A stretch of DNA of 59,227 nucleotides from Bradyrhizobium sp. STM 3843 (GTDB lineage: Bacteria > Pseudomonadota > Alphaproteobacteria > Rhizobiales > Xanthobacteraceae), in contig NZ_CAFK01000012.1 in NCBI RefSeq assembly GCF_000239815.1, positions 1-59,227 of the forward strand, read 5' to 3'. This document shows, piece by piece, positions 45,051 through 53,610 of this stretch (its first letter is position 1; the number at the start of each line of letters is the position of its first letter). The notes under the pieces are model-generated. The model ran no database searches, had not been told where the DNA came from, and saw only the letters and a list, made by a program, of their open reading frames with translations. A program made the position numbers and the translations under genes.

Positions 45051-45656
45051 GATGACAAACTTTTGAACCGGATCGCCCTGACGATCCGCAGGCGGCGGGA
45101 GGAGTTGAGTTTATCGGTGCGCGCACTCGCGGGCAGGAGCGGGGTCTCCTCTTCGATGATCTCGGATGTGGAGCGCGCCGCCAAGTCACCGACGATTTCG
45201 ACGCTTGCCGCCCTTTCCGAGGCGCTCGAGATGCCGCTCTCAACCCTGGTTGAGAGCCGGGAGCCGTCCCGACTACGCGTCCTGAAGGCAACAGAGCGGC
45301 AGTGGCTCGTCGAGTCAGGCACTGGCGCAAAGCGTGATTGCTTCATGCCTGCCGTTGCCGGCAGCGAAGTCGAATTCCTGCGTTATGTGGTGCCGCCAAG
45401 AACCTTGGCGGGACCATTTCCTGCTCACGCGCCGGGCACAATAGAGCACGTTTATCTGGTGTCGGGTGCGCTTCAGATAACCCTCGGCAACGATGTCGCA
45501 GACCTAGAGGCAGGCGATAGCTGCTCATGCTACGCCGATTTGCCGCACGGTTTTGACAATCGTGACGGTAAAACGCCGGCCGAACTCATCATCGTCGTCG
45601 AACCGCCCCGCGCATCGATGTCGGATCGGGGAAGGCGCCACGAGAGAGGCCGATGA
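45039..45656 (+). CDS. XRE-family regulator with C-terminal cupin sensor domain
   Basis: This 205-residue regulator has an XRE helix-turn-helix (about residues 10-65, LSVRALAGRSGVSSSMISDVERAAKSPTISTLAAL). A cupin sensor (about 110-190, ending PHGFDNRDG) follows, an architecture of small-molecule-responsive regulators such as PuuR. The start is TTG: GGAG at 45027-45030 is 8 bases before it and no ATG is available. It is divergent from the cupin gene and probably autoregulated through the repeats that overlap its own start codon. Confidence 0.88.
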   Translation: MSSIDDKLLNRIALTIRRRREELSLSVRALAGRSGVSSSMISDVERAAKSPTISTLAALSEALEMPLSTLVESREPSRLRVLKATERQWLVESGTGAKRDCFMPAVAGSEVEFLRYVVPPRTLAGPFPAHAPGTIEHVYLVSGALQITLGNDVADLEAGDSCSCYADLPHGFDNRDGKTPAELIIVVEPPRASMSDRGRRHERGR

Positions 45657-45658
45657 CG

Positions 45659-45834
45659 CTCACGCCATCATACGAAGGATAAACAGGGGTTCCTCTTGTC
45701 GGTGGTTGCGTGTGATTCCGCCCCTGGGCACCATAACCGCGTTTTTCCACGCTAGAGCACGATCTTGCAGGATTGCGTTCGCTGGATGATCGGCGCGAAG
45801 GGTGCTCGCGAATTTCTCTCCCGACGCGCTCGTA
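45659..45834. repeat. Degenerate tRNA-Phe 3'-end repeat, copy A
   Basis: TGTCGGTGGTTGCGTGTGATTCCGCCCCTGGGCACCA repeats, with a 5-base insertion, the last 32 bases of tRNA-Phe (43647-43678). The flank TTTCCACGCTAGAGCACGATCT also resembles the sequence after tRNA-Phe. The whole block matches copy B at 52119-52296 over about 170 bases. It cannot make a functional tRNA. Confidence 0.85.
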
Positions 45835-45918
45835 AGCGTGCAGATCGCCGTGGTCCTGTGTCCGACCGTGCTCTTCTCTGTCATCGGCCCTGCAAGATTG
45901 ACCTCCTAAGCTAGGCGA

Positions 45919-46617
45919 TTAGCGTCCACAATTGCGGACTCGTTGACCGGCCATGTTCGGCGCGCTGGGTACAGAGGGTTCATTGAATCCACGAGAACGC
46001 CACCGAGCTTCTAACGTCGAATACAGGGCAACTATTAAGACGTTGGGTATCCACGAGGTAAACGCCAGAATCGGAGACATGCTGGAATAGCTGCCGTACC
46101 CCAACACGAAACCGATCGGAATCTGCAGGCGAAGGACAACGGCTCCGAAGGTCATCGCGTAGCTGAATCGCATAAGTAGCCGATGCCACTCAAGCCTTCC
46201 CCGTACGACCGAAATCCAAGCGGCCATAGTAGTGCCGATCCACAATCCCGCGAGAATCCCGAAGCCGAGACCAGCTACCCAGCCACCCGAAGCAAATGGT
46301 GACGTAGCCAACGCTCCTGTGCCACCTATAACGCACGCTAGGACGTAAACTCGGCCGGAACAACGATGCAGCGCTGGATGGCGCGCTCGTAGCCCCGGAA
46401 AGAATTGGAGCGGTCCTAGGACCAAAGCGGCAGGAGCTACGAGCATGTGCATTAGCGCTTGCAGAGGCACTTGCAGTATGACTGCCTTAATATTCGGATC
46501 GATGCCGAACCACACATTTCCCAGCGCGGCGTAGTATCGCAAGGACTGCGCGGCTACGACTGTGGCGAGCATGACCATGATGGCCCGCCCAATTCGGGGC
46601 ATGCATCTCTTCTGCAT
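45919..46617 (-). CDS. DUF2306-like integral membrane protein
   Basis: This 232-residue membrane protein has about six to seven hydrophobic helices. The centre LVAPAALVLGPLQFFPGLRARHPALHRCSGRVYV is the DUF2306 signature (GPLQF...HR..GRxY). Function unknown. The ATG at 46617 gives MQKRCMPRIGRAIMVML. Base composition is lower in GC than in the housekeeping block. It faces away from the small gene at 46762. Confidence 0.8.
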   Translation of the reverse strand: MQKRCMPRIGRAIMVMLATVVAAQSLRYYAALGNVWFGIDPNIKAVILQVPLQALMHMLVAPAALVLGPLQFFPGLRARHPALHRCSGRVYVLACVIGGTGALATSPFASGGWVAGLGFGILAGLWIGTTMAAWISVVRGRLEWHRLLMRFSYAMTFGAVVLRLQIPIGFVLGYGSYSSMSPILAFTSWIPNVLIVALYSTLEARWRSRGFNEPSVPSAPNMAGQRVRNCGR

Positions 46618-46761
46618 CTGTCTCACACCTGACCGCTTATTGTTGGTCAAACCGTTTGGTCTTACCGCCGGCATTTCCCGGAGGGTGAAGCCCGACTATG
46701 ATTGGACCGTCTGGGCGGACAAGTATTGGGGGATCACCGGCACGGAAACAGGGATGAGAGA

Positions 46762-46995
46762 ATGAGTGCTGGGACGAATAGCGCTTGTCACGTGACGAAA
46801 AGCGCTCCATTTGAGCTAGCCGCTGCCTCTTTCGGGATGATTGCAGCCGGCGAAGCGGTGGTCGATCTGTCCAACGCGTTCACCCTCGTGCACAATTCGC
46901 TCCGTCACGGCCCGGGCGTCGCGCTGTGGATCAGGCAAGCGGCCGTAGACTGCCTCGTGCCAGTCATCTGGGAGCAAGCGCTCGGGTCGCGATGA
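46762..46995 (+). CDS. Hypothetical protein, 77 residues
   Basis: I do not recognise it. The sequence MSAGTNSACHVTKSAP then FELAAASFGMIAAGEAVVDLSNAFT shows an amphipathic helical centre; the end (VALWIRQAAVDCLVPVIWEQA) is hydrophobic. GGGATGAGAGA precedes the ATG. It is short and has no family pattern, so it may not be a gene. Confidence 0.35.
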   Translation: MSAGTNSACHVTKSAPFELAAASFGMIAAGEAVVDLSNAFTLVHNSLRHGPGVALWIRQAAVDCLVPVIWEQALGSR

Positions 46996-47223
46996 TCAAA
47001 ATTGCGCGGTACGGGTTTCGATCTCGCTGTCACGTCTCTCTCACTGATCAGCACGTCACCAACTGACAGCAGCCCCGCCGCCGGTCGCCTACGGCTTTTT
47101 CGAGGTTCCCTCGCTGTGCATCTTCCGTGGTGGCCGCCAGCAACCTTCCTGGTCTCATCGCGAAATAGCCACAACAGGTAGGTCAAATTCTACTCGGGTC
47201 GGAAAAGGCATAGGACTGCTACG

Positions 47224-47619
47224 ATGTTCTGGAAATCATCTCGCGTTTTGGGGGCCGCCTTCTATATCGCCGCATTTCCTGCAAGCGCGCAGCAGGGCGC
47301 GGAGATCGACGCGTGCATAGCCAAAGCCGACGGTGTTTCCTCGAAAATGTTGGATTGCGGCAAAGCCGAAATCGATAAGTGGGACCCGAGGCTGAATGCC
47401 GCCTATCAGACGCTTCTGCATAGGTCCGAGGGCAAGCAGCGAGCGCAATTGCAACAAGAGCAGCGCGCCTGGCTCAAACATCATTTGAGCGAGACTCACC
47501 GTCTGGCTGTCGACCCCAACAATGGGTCCGTCGCATTCCTCGAATCGCAGTCTTTTGAACTGGATGACTTGGTCGAGCGAACGTTGGCGCTCGAAAAGTG
47601 CGTCAACGAGAAGCCTTGA
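47224..47619 (+). CDS. LprI-type (DUF1311) secreted protein
   Basis: This 131-residue exported protein has a signal peptide (LGAAFYIAAFPASAQ). An LprI/DUF1311 domain follows: MLDCGKAEIDKWDPRLNAAYQTLL and QLQQEQRAWLKH are the signature, and cysteines are placed as in the family (DAC, LDCG, KCVN). The Mycobacterium member inhibits lysozyme; for most homologues that is only a label. It is a single gene with about 230 bases upstream holding no other gene. Confidence 0.85.
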   Translation: MFWKSSRVLGAAFYIAAFPASAQQGAEIDACIAKADGVSSKMLDCGKAEIDKWDPRLNAAYQTLLHRSEGKQRAQLQQEQRAWLKHHLSETHRLAVDPNNGSVAFLESQSFELDDLVERTLALEKCVNEKP

Positions 47620-48303
47620 GCGGTCGACACCTTCGTCAAATCAGCACTTGAAGCGGATATCGGTATCGGTAGTTGCGCCTCCAGGATTTGAACCTCGTAG
47701 GGGGCGAACAAGCGGCGGGTTCCGGTTGGCCATAAGCGTTGCTTCCCAGCGAGCCAGGCTGCCAGCCAATAGCGAAGCGGGGCTCCCGCGATTGGGTTTC
47801 GGGATGCAATCGCTACGGCAAACCCGGGCCCATCGTAATCCTCCAGGGCCTCCTGGCCCTTAGGGCCATGCTCAGCGGCTGGAGGATCGCTCGCAATGTG
47901 TGAATCAATTAGGCCCGGCGGGCGTCTCGAAGGATGGACCGCCCGCGCGTCTTCCTTCCCGCGGCAACTCTTGCCCGGGCTGTGCCCAACATGGTGTCCC
48001 TCGAAAAACAGAGGCGCAGGGAAAGCCGAATGCTCAAGCGCACCCGCAGGTGTCCCGGTTCTGACATTCGTATCCTGGTGCGGCAGCTTCGTTTACGAAT
48101 GTCAGAACCAAAGCGACACTAGCAAAATATCAATTTTCTAGTGTGGCTTTGGATTTGACATTCGCTTGGAGGGTTCGTGGCGGGGAGCGCGCGCGGATTT
48201 CTCGCACGGGGATACGGCTTAGGGCTTCTTGGAGATAGCGGTCGGAGATGCGCGGCTCGGACGATTAACTAATGACGAATCCAGCTGCGAGTCCGAAGGA
48301 ATA
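47620..48303. other. 684-base accessory intergenic region
   Basis: No gene is supported. It holds a GGCCC-TTA-GGGCC hairpin near 47856-47870, a stretch resembling a tRNA T-arm (AGGATTTGAACCTCG near 47690), and the palindromic element at 48057-48164. Frames of 60-113 codons read through these repeats and are not called. Confidence 0.6.
48057..48164. repeat. Nested inverted-repeat element
   Basis: GGTTCTGACATTCGTA (48057-48072) and TACGAATGTCAGAACC (48094-48109) are perfect 16-base arms. The second arm is also the start of a longer imperfect arm (48096-48122) that pairs with 48138-48164 around the AT-rich loop AAAATATCAATTTT. The two hairpins share one arm and exclude each other. I recall related GTCAGAACCAAAGC/ACACTAG elements from Bradyrhizobium. 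Confidence 0.85.
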
Positions 48304-49902
48304 TCACTCGGGCAGGCCCGCCATCCGCAGGCCGGTTTCGAAGCGGGCGAGATGCTCCGGCCGCCGGATCGGAATCCAGTCTGCGAGACTGCTGACGCGA
48401 AACGTGGGGTCTAGCACCCGCAAATGTTTGATCGCGATGCGCGCCTGCTCGGTGCGGTCGGCGAGCGCGTGACTCGCTGCGATGATGGCGACGGCCAGCA
48501 AAAAGCTCGGCAATTGTCTGAAGGATTGTTCGGCCCAGGTCGAGGCCATGTCAAAGCGTCCGGCAAACAGATGCGAGAGGGCCACGCCCGCCTGCATCCG
48601 GAACATCTCCGGATCCAGCGGGCTGAAACGCATCGCGCGCGCAAAGAACTCGATCGCGGCGTCGGCGTCCCCGCGCTCCGCTCTGAGGAAGCCCCCCAGG
48701 AACCAGGCCGACGCCAGGTTGGGATTCAGCAACAGCGCTTTGTCGACCAGCGCGATTGCGCCCTCCACGTCGCCGGCGAGATGGGCGAGGGCATGCCCGC
48801 CCCTGGTGAGCGCGACGGCGTCGTCCTTGCCCAATTCCACCGCGAGGCGGGCCAGTCGAACACCTTCCACGGTTTCTTGCGCCCGATTGGCCATCCAGCC
48901 ATTTACCTTGCGCCAGAAATGACACCACGCGGCCATGGCGTGGGCAGCGGCAAACTCCGGATCGAGTTGTATGGCCTTGTAGAACAGCGGCAGCGCCTGT
49001 TCGATTGCCTCTCGCGTCCCCCGATGCAAATGAGGCATGGCGCGCAGATAATTGTCGTAGGCGCTGAGGCTGCCGGTCGGTTTCCGGCGGGCGCGCTCGA
49101 TCTCGGCTCGCTCGAGTTGAGAGGCAATCGCTCCGACGATGCTGGTCGCGATCTGATCCTGGAGCTCGAAAATGTCCTCAAGCGTCCCTTCGAACCTCTC
49201 GGCCCAAAGGTGGGTGCCGCTTGCGGCATCGATGAGCTGGCCTGTGATACGAATCCGGTTTTCGGACTGTCGCACACTGCCTTCAACGACATAACGCACG
49301 CCAAGCTCGCGACCCACCTGTTTCTCGTCTACCGTCTTGCCCTTGTAGGTGAAGCTCGAGTTGCGGCCGATCACGAACAGCCAGCGGAGCCGTGACAGGG
49401 CCGTGATGACGTCCTCGACGATGCCATCGGCAAAATAGTCCTGCTCGACGTCGCCACTAAGGTTGCGAAATGGCAGGACCGCGATCGACGGAGAATCCGG
49501 CAGGGCCGGATTGGGTGCCAGCTTTCCATCCATGATGTCCGCGTCGGTCGCCACCGCGCTCGCGGTGAGCGCCTGTTCTGCAATCTTGCCGACAAATCGA
49601 ATGCCTTTGCGCGCAACCGTCCGGATCAGGCGCTGCTCCTTGCCGGTGTCGCCGATCGCCCTGCGTACCGCGTTGATGTGGCTCGTCAGCGTCGATTCGG
49701 AGACGATCCGTCCTTCCCACACGGCTTGCAGGAGATCGTCTCTCGTCACCACCTGTTCGCGGTTGCGGACCAGGTAAAGCAACAGATCGAATACCTTCGG
49801 TCCAATAGCGATGAGCTCGGCGCCTCGCCTGAGTTCGCGCCGGTCGACATCCAGACAATAATCTTCAAATGAGAATTGCACTGCCGCGCTCCGCTTGGAC
49901 AA
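48304..49902 (-). CDS. Winged-helix DNA-binding and TPR regulator (CadC/adenylate-cyclase-associated type)
   Basis: This 532-residue protein starts with an OmpR/CadC-type winged helix (about residues 9-105, GPKVFDLLLYLVRNREQVVTRDDLLQAVW, then LTSHINAVRRAIGD). A TolB-N-like region with SIAVLPFRNLSGDVEQDYFADGIVEDVITALSRL comes next, then YVVEGSVRQSENRIRITGQLIDA and C-terminal TPR repeats from about residue 300. Rhizobia have many such proteins, often labelled adenylate cyclase, but this one has no cyclase domain. It is divergent from the NmrA-like reductase gene (126 bases), which may be its target. Confidence 0.88.
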   Translation of the reverse strand: MSKRSAAVQFSFEDYCLDVDRRELRRGAELIAIGPKVFDLLLYLVRNREQVVTRDDLLQAVWEGRIVSESTLTSHINAVRRAIGDTGKEQRLIRTVARKGIRFVGKIAEQALTASAVATDADIMDGKLAPNPALPDSPSIAVLPFRNLSGDVEQDYFADGIVEDVITALSRLRWLFVIGRNSSFTYKGKTVDEKQVGRELGVRYVVEGSVRQSENRIRITGQLIDAASGTHLWAERFEGTLEDIFELQDQIATSIVGAIASQLERAEIERARRKPTGSLSAYDNYLRAMPHLHRGTREAIEQALPLFYKAIQLDPEFAAAHAMAAWCHFWRKVNGWMANRAQETVEGVRLARLAVELGKDDAVALTRGGHALAHLAGDVEGAIALVDKALLLNPNLASAWFLGGFLRAERGDADAAIEFFARAMRFSPLDPEMFRMQAGVALSHLFAGRFDMASTWAEQSFRQLPSFLLAVAIIAASHALADRTEQARIAIKHLRVLDPTFRVSSLADWIPIRRPEHLARFETGLRMAGLPE

Positions 49903-50027
49903 AAAGCCAAGAAAAATTCAATGCCGATTCACCGTAGCCGCAAGGCTTTTCGGTTCGCATGGGCGCACCCTCCCTGCTGCTTTCAGACGCAGCCTGGTCA
50001 TCGGCGGCGAGCAATGGAGGAAAAGCC

Positions 50028-50777
50028 ATGAAGATTGTCATTATCGGCGGTACAGGTCTCATCGGAACGAAGCTTGCTGGCAAACTCCGTCAGAAGGGCC
50101 ACGACGTGGTTCCAGCATCTCCCAGAACAAGCGTCAACACGATCACGGGTGAAGGTCTCGGCATGGCCCTCTCCGGTGCCGAGATTGTCGTGGACGTCGC
50201 GAATTCGCCTTCATTCGAGGACAGCGCAGCCCTGAAATTCTTCGAAACGTCAGGCCGTAATCTTCTGGCGGCCGAGGCCGCCGCCGGCGTGCGACATCAC
50301 GTAGCTCTGTCGGTTGTCGGGACCGATCGGCTTCCGGAATGCGGTTACTTCCGCGCCAAGCTGGCACAGGAGAACCTGATCAGGACCTCGAAGATTCCCT
50401 ACACCATCCTGCGCGCCACGCAGTTCTTCGAGTTCATCGGCGGGATCGTCGATTCCTCTTCCGATGGGCAGACCGTCCGGTTGTCGCCCGCTTTGTTTCA
50501 GCCCGTGGCTTCGGACGATGTCGCCGCCGCGCTGGCGGGCGTCACGCTCGGCGCACCGGTCAACGGTGTGGTGGAATTGGCAGGACCGGACCGATTCAGT
50601 CTCGACGAGTTCGGCCGAAAATATCTGACCACGAAAAAGGACCCGCGCAAGGTCGTGGCCGACGTTCACGCCCGCTATTTCGGCGCAGAACTGGACGATC
50701 GGTCTCTCACGCCCGGCAGCAATCCGCGACTTGGCTTGGTGCGTTTCGAGGACTGGCTGGCCCGGCCCGCAGCGTAA
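50028..50777 (+). CDS. NmrA-like NAD(P)-binding protein (atypical SDR)
   Basis: This 249-residue Rossmann protein has the dinucleotide motif GGTGLIGTKL at the N-terminus, then VVDVANSPSFED and HVALSVVGTDRLPECGYFRAKLAQE. The Y-x-x-x-K of classical SDRs is represented by YFRAK. The C-terminal substrate half is short. It fits the NmrA/SDR_a5 group (quinone or nucleotide sensors and reductases). GGAGG 8 bases before the ATG decides the start. It is divergent from the winged-helix/TPR regulator. Confidence 0.88.
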   Translation: MKIVIIGGTGLIGTKLAGKLRQKGHDVVPASPRTSVNTITGEGLGMALSGAEIVVDVANSPSFEDSAALKFFETSGRNLLAAEAAAGVRHHVALSVVGTDRLPECGYFRAKLAQENLIRTSKIPYTILRATQFFEFIGGIVDSSSDGQTVRLSPALFQPVASDDVAAALAGVTLGAPVNGVVELAGPDRFSLDEFGRKYLTTKKDPRKVVADVHARYFGAELDDRSLTPGSNPRLGLVRFEDWLARPAA

Positions 50778-50804
50778 ACGCTGTCGCATTGCGAGGACAG
50801 ATCC

Positions 50805-50966
50805 ATGAGCAAGCCGATCTTGCGCGATTCCTTGCCCATGACCGAGCACGTCGTCACGACTTACACCGTCGCGATGCAGCGAATGGAGCGACGGTCGGGA
50901 AGATCACTTGCAAAGGGACGATCGCGGCTGGCGTCGGCCGATCCGCAACGTGTCACCGATCTCTGA
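50805..50966 (+). CDS. Possible small gene or gene remnant, 53 residues
   Basis: A 54-codon frame starts ATG AGC AAG CCG after GAGGACAG and reads MSKPILRDSLPMTEHVVTTY, then becomes Arg/Ser-rich. The N-terminal part looks protein-like and the later part does not, as in a truncated gene. It lies between the NmrA-like and MBL-fold genes on the same strand. No family recognised; weak evidence. The rest of the 318-base gap holds nothing else. Confidence 0.25.
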   Translation: MSKPILRDSLPMTEHVVTTYTVAMQRMERRSGRSLAKGRSRLASADPQRVTDL

Positions 50967-51095
50967 ACACTTCAGCGGCATTGACAACGTTTCCGCCGCG
51001 GGAAGCGCGCCCCGCCTGGGATCGAACGCCAACAACGAGCGCAGAAGTTTTCAAAGATGAATCAGATGATCCACAACACTCAACAGGAGATAAAC

Positions 51096-52013
51096 ATGAA
51101 TTTACACAACACCTCACGCGCCGTCGGATCGAGGCCCGAAGAGCTGGTCCCGTCGCGATACGCACTGAAGGTCGGCGAGATTGACGTGCTGGTGATAAGC
51201 GATGGGGTGCTGCCGCTTCCAACCGCGATGTTGGCACACAATGCCGCCCCGCGCGTCCGGGCGGCCTGGCTGGACAACATGTTCCTGCCGCCGGATGCCT
51301 TCGATTGGGCGCTGAACGCGGTTTTGGTGCGTAGCGGCGGCAAAACCATACTTATTGACGCTGGACTTGGGTCCGATCCGGACTTGCACTTGCCGCGGGC
51401 GGGGCAGTTGATCAGACGATTGGATGCCGCCGGCATCGATCTCGCGTCCGTGACCGACGTGGTGCTGACCCACATGCACATGGACCACGTTGGCGGGCTG
51501 CTCGTCGACGGGGTGAAGGAGCGGCTGCGTCCGGACCTCCAGATTCACGTGGCAGCCGCCGAGGTCAAATTCTGGGAGTCGCCCGATTTCACCCAAACCA
51601 ACATGCCGCAGGGGTTCCCGGACGCGCTTCGGGCGGCCGCCAAGCGGTTCACGAAAGAGTACCACAATCACCTGCGGCAGTTCGACGAGGTGCACGAGGT
51701 GGCGCCGGGCGTGGTCGTGCGTCGCACCGGCGGTCATACCCCCGGCCACAGCGTGGTCCGCCTGACGTCCGGCGCCGACGCGCTGACGTTCGCCGGCGAC
51801 GCCGTGTTTACGGTCGGTTTCGACCACCCCGACTGGCACAATGGCTTCGAACACGATCCCGAAGAGGCGGCCCGCGTTCGGGTCCGACTCTTGCGGGAGC
51901 TTGCCGAGACCGGCGAGATGCTCGTGGCCACTCATATGCCGTTCCCGTCCGTCGGCCGGGTCGCTGTTGATGGCGACGCCTTTCGCTTTGTACCGATCTT
52001 CTGGGACTACTGA
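51096..52013 (+). CDS. Metallo-beta-lactamase-fold hydrolase
   Basis: This 305-residue MBL-fold enzyme has the zinc motif LTHMHMDHVGG (HxHxDH, about residues 132-137), the later histidine in TGGHTPGHSV, the bridging Asp in FAGDAVFTVG and the last histidine in VATHMPFPSVG. LIDAGLGSD marks the first strands. This pattern suits N-acyl-homoserine-lactonase- or glyoxalase-II-like enzymes; the substrate is unknown. CAGGAGAT 7 bases before the ATG at 51096 supports the start. The first residues are Asn/Thr-rich with no signal peptide. It follows the NmrA-like gene on the same strand. Confidence 0.88.
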   Translation: MNLHNTSRAVGSRPEELVPSRYALKVGEIDVLVISDGVLPLPTAMLAHNAAPRVRAAWLDNMFLPPDAFDWALNAVLVRSGGKTILIDAGLGSDPDLHLPRAGQLIRRLDAAGIDLASVTDVVLTHMHMDHVGGLLVDGVKERLRPDLQIHVAAAEVKFWESPDFTQTNMPQGFPDALRAAAKRFTKEYHNHLRQFDEVHEVAPGVVVRRTGGHTPGHSVVRLTSGADALTFAGDAVFTVGFDHPDWHNGFEHDPEEAARVRVRLLRELAETGEMLVATHMPFPSVGRVAVDGDAFRFVPIFWDY

Positions 52014-52118
52014 CCGCGTGCTGAATTAGGCACCAACTGGGGCGCGCACTCATAGCGTTTGTGGGTTCGCGCCCTGGTTTCCGCGCCGCCGATTGGGGTC
52101 CCGACCCAATTTACCCTC

Positions 52119-52296
52119 CTCACGCCACCATGCTAAGGACAAACAGCAGTTCCTCGTGTCGGTGGTTGCGTATGCGTCCCCCCTGGGCATCATAACTGCG
52201 CTTTTCCACGCTAGAGCACGATCTTGTACGATTGCGTTCGCTGGATGATCGGCGCGAAGGGCGTTCGCGGATTTTCTCTTTCCGGGGCTCGCTAAG
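52119..52296. repeat. Degenerate tRNA-Phe 3'-end repeat, copy B
   Basis: This block matches copy A (45659-45834) over about 170 bases, including CACGCTAGAGCACGATCTTG and GCTGGATGATCGGCGCGAAG. It contains GTGTCGGTGGTT and CCCTGGGCATCA, a worn form of the tRNA-Phe 3' end. The remaining parts of the 441-base gap (52014-52454) hold no supported gene. Confidence 0.85.
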
Positions 52297-52454
52297 TTGA
52301 CATGCGTTCAAATCCAGCCCCGTAACCAACTAACAATGACCCAGCAATTTTCTGGGATTGCGGCGTCGTTGTTTCCGAGGTCCGACTATCGATCTGTGAG
52401 CACCAACGCGCAGGGGGCAACGCGAAAGAGCGAAGTTTCGGCGATTTCGAATGC

Positions 52455-53471
52455 TCATCCGGCGGATTTCACCAATTCACGCCAGCGACTCGGCGCGATT
52501 CCGCTCCAGCTTTCGAAGGCCCGGCTGAAATGGGCGGGATCGCGATAGCCGAGCATCCCCGCGATATCGGTGATCGGCCGCTCCGACTGGCACAGCAGCC
52601 TGATCGCCTGCCGCTGCAACGCATTCCGCAAAAGGTCGGAGTAGCTCAGTCCGATCTCGCCGAGTCGGCGCTGTAACGTTCGTTTTGAGACTCCCGCTCG
52701 GCGAACAATGCCGGAAAGGGTTGGACGAGCGCCGAGTAGCTCGAGATCGATCAGGGCCGCAACATGGCCGGGTAGGTCGTCCGGAGCGGGTATATCGAAA
52801 ATCCGAGCGAGTTCGTCGGCGTCGAGCCCTTCCGTTCGATCCAGATGCGGATTGACGGCCACGAGCAGCCGCCGGTCGAAAATGATCGTGCCGGGCGCGT
52901 CGCAGATCACCGTGGCGGCGCCCATCTGCTCGTCGATCGAACGCTGGGCGCGCGCCGTCAGGCCGCCGATCATGATCCGGCTCGGCAGCCAGCCGGCGCC
53001 GGCAAAATGCCGGACGACTGCGATCATGTACCAGATCGCGAGCATCTCGTTCTGCGGTCGCCCATCCGTCGCGGTGTCGGCCAGTTCGTAGGACCAGTGC
53101 ACCTCTTTGCCATGTCGTCGGACGAGGAGCCTTGTCGCGCTCTGCAGCATGTGCGGCAAACTCGTCCCTGCGCGCTGGATCGCTTCGAGCAGGGTGGGGG
53201 CCTGAGTGACCCATTTGCCATAGACGCCGAGGCCCGCGATCGAAGTCTGGCGGCCGAGACGTGCCGCGAAGACCTCATCGCGCAGCTCGCGTGACGACGC
53301 CGCAAGCAGCCGGAAATGGTCGCGCAAAGGCAAGAGCGTATCCGGCGATTCCAACAGGCGGATAGGAAGCTCGGCACGGCGAAACACCCGCTCGATCGAT
53401 CCGCCGGTCGCAGTGACGACCTCCGCGATCGGCCCGAGCGTGCTCGCGCGTGTGTAGCCTGTTCGACGCAT
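52455..53471 (-). CDS. AraC-family regulator with arabinose-binding-type N-terminal domain (PF12625-like)
   Basis: This 338-residue regulator has an N-terminal domain of the OruR/ArgR-like group (LPLRDHFRLLAASSRELRDEVFAARLG, then GVYGKWVTQAPTLLEAI). A C-terminal AraC DNA-binding domain follows with two helix-turn-helix units (LSGIVRRAGVSKRTLQRRLGEIGLSY and ITDIAGMLGYRDPAHFSRAFESWSGIAPSRWR). GAGGGCAG supports the ATG at 53471. It is divergent from the Tat-exported DUF3047 gene (139 bases apart), so that gene may be its target. Confidence 0.9.
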   Translation of the reverse strand: MRRTGYTRASTLGPIAEVVTATGGSIERVFRRAELPIRLLESPDTLLPLRDHFRLLAASSRELRDEVFAARLGRQTSIAGLGVYGKWVTQAPTLLEAIQRAGTSLPHMLQSATRLLVRRHGKEVHWSYELADTATDGRPQNEMLAIWYMIAVVRHFAGAGWLPSRIMIGGLTARAQRSIDEQMGAATVICDAPGTIIFDRRLLVAVNPHLDRTEGLDADELARIFDIPAPDDLPGHVAALIDLELLGARPTLSGIVRRAGVSKRTLQRRLGEIGLSYSDLLRNALQRQAIRLLCQSERPITDIAGMLGYRDPAHFSRAFESWSGIAPSRWRELVKSAG

Positions 53472-53610
53472 CTGCCCTCGCGCGCCACAAGAGCACCGAT
53501 TTTGGCATGTCGTGGCATGCAGAGATCCGGCACGAACAATAGCATTCGGCTCTCTGCTCATGAACCGCGAACTGACAGGCCAGTTCGGGAAAAAATCACG
53601 GAGAACGCGA

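Noticed and set aside
47670..47720. tRNA-like stretch with AGGATTTGAACCTCG
   Set aside because: It resembles the T-arm of a tRNA on the minus strand, but no acceptor, D- or anticodon arm can be formed around it. At most a worn tRNA end.
49902..50028. Classification of the winged-helix/TPR protein as an adenylate cyclase
   Set aside because: Such proteins are often labelled so, but no cyclase catalytic motif (FTD...GD) is present. The 126-base gap to the NmrA-like gene is an ordinary divergent promoter region.
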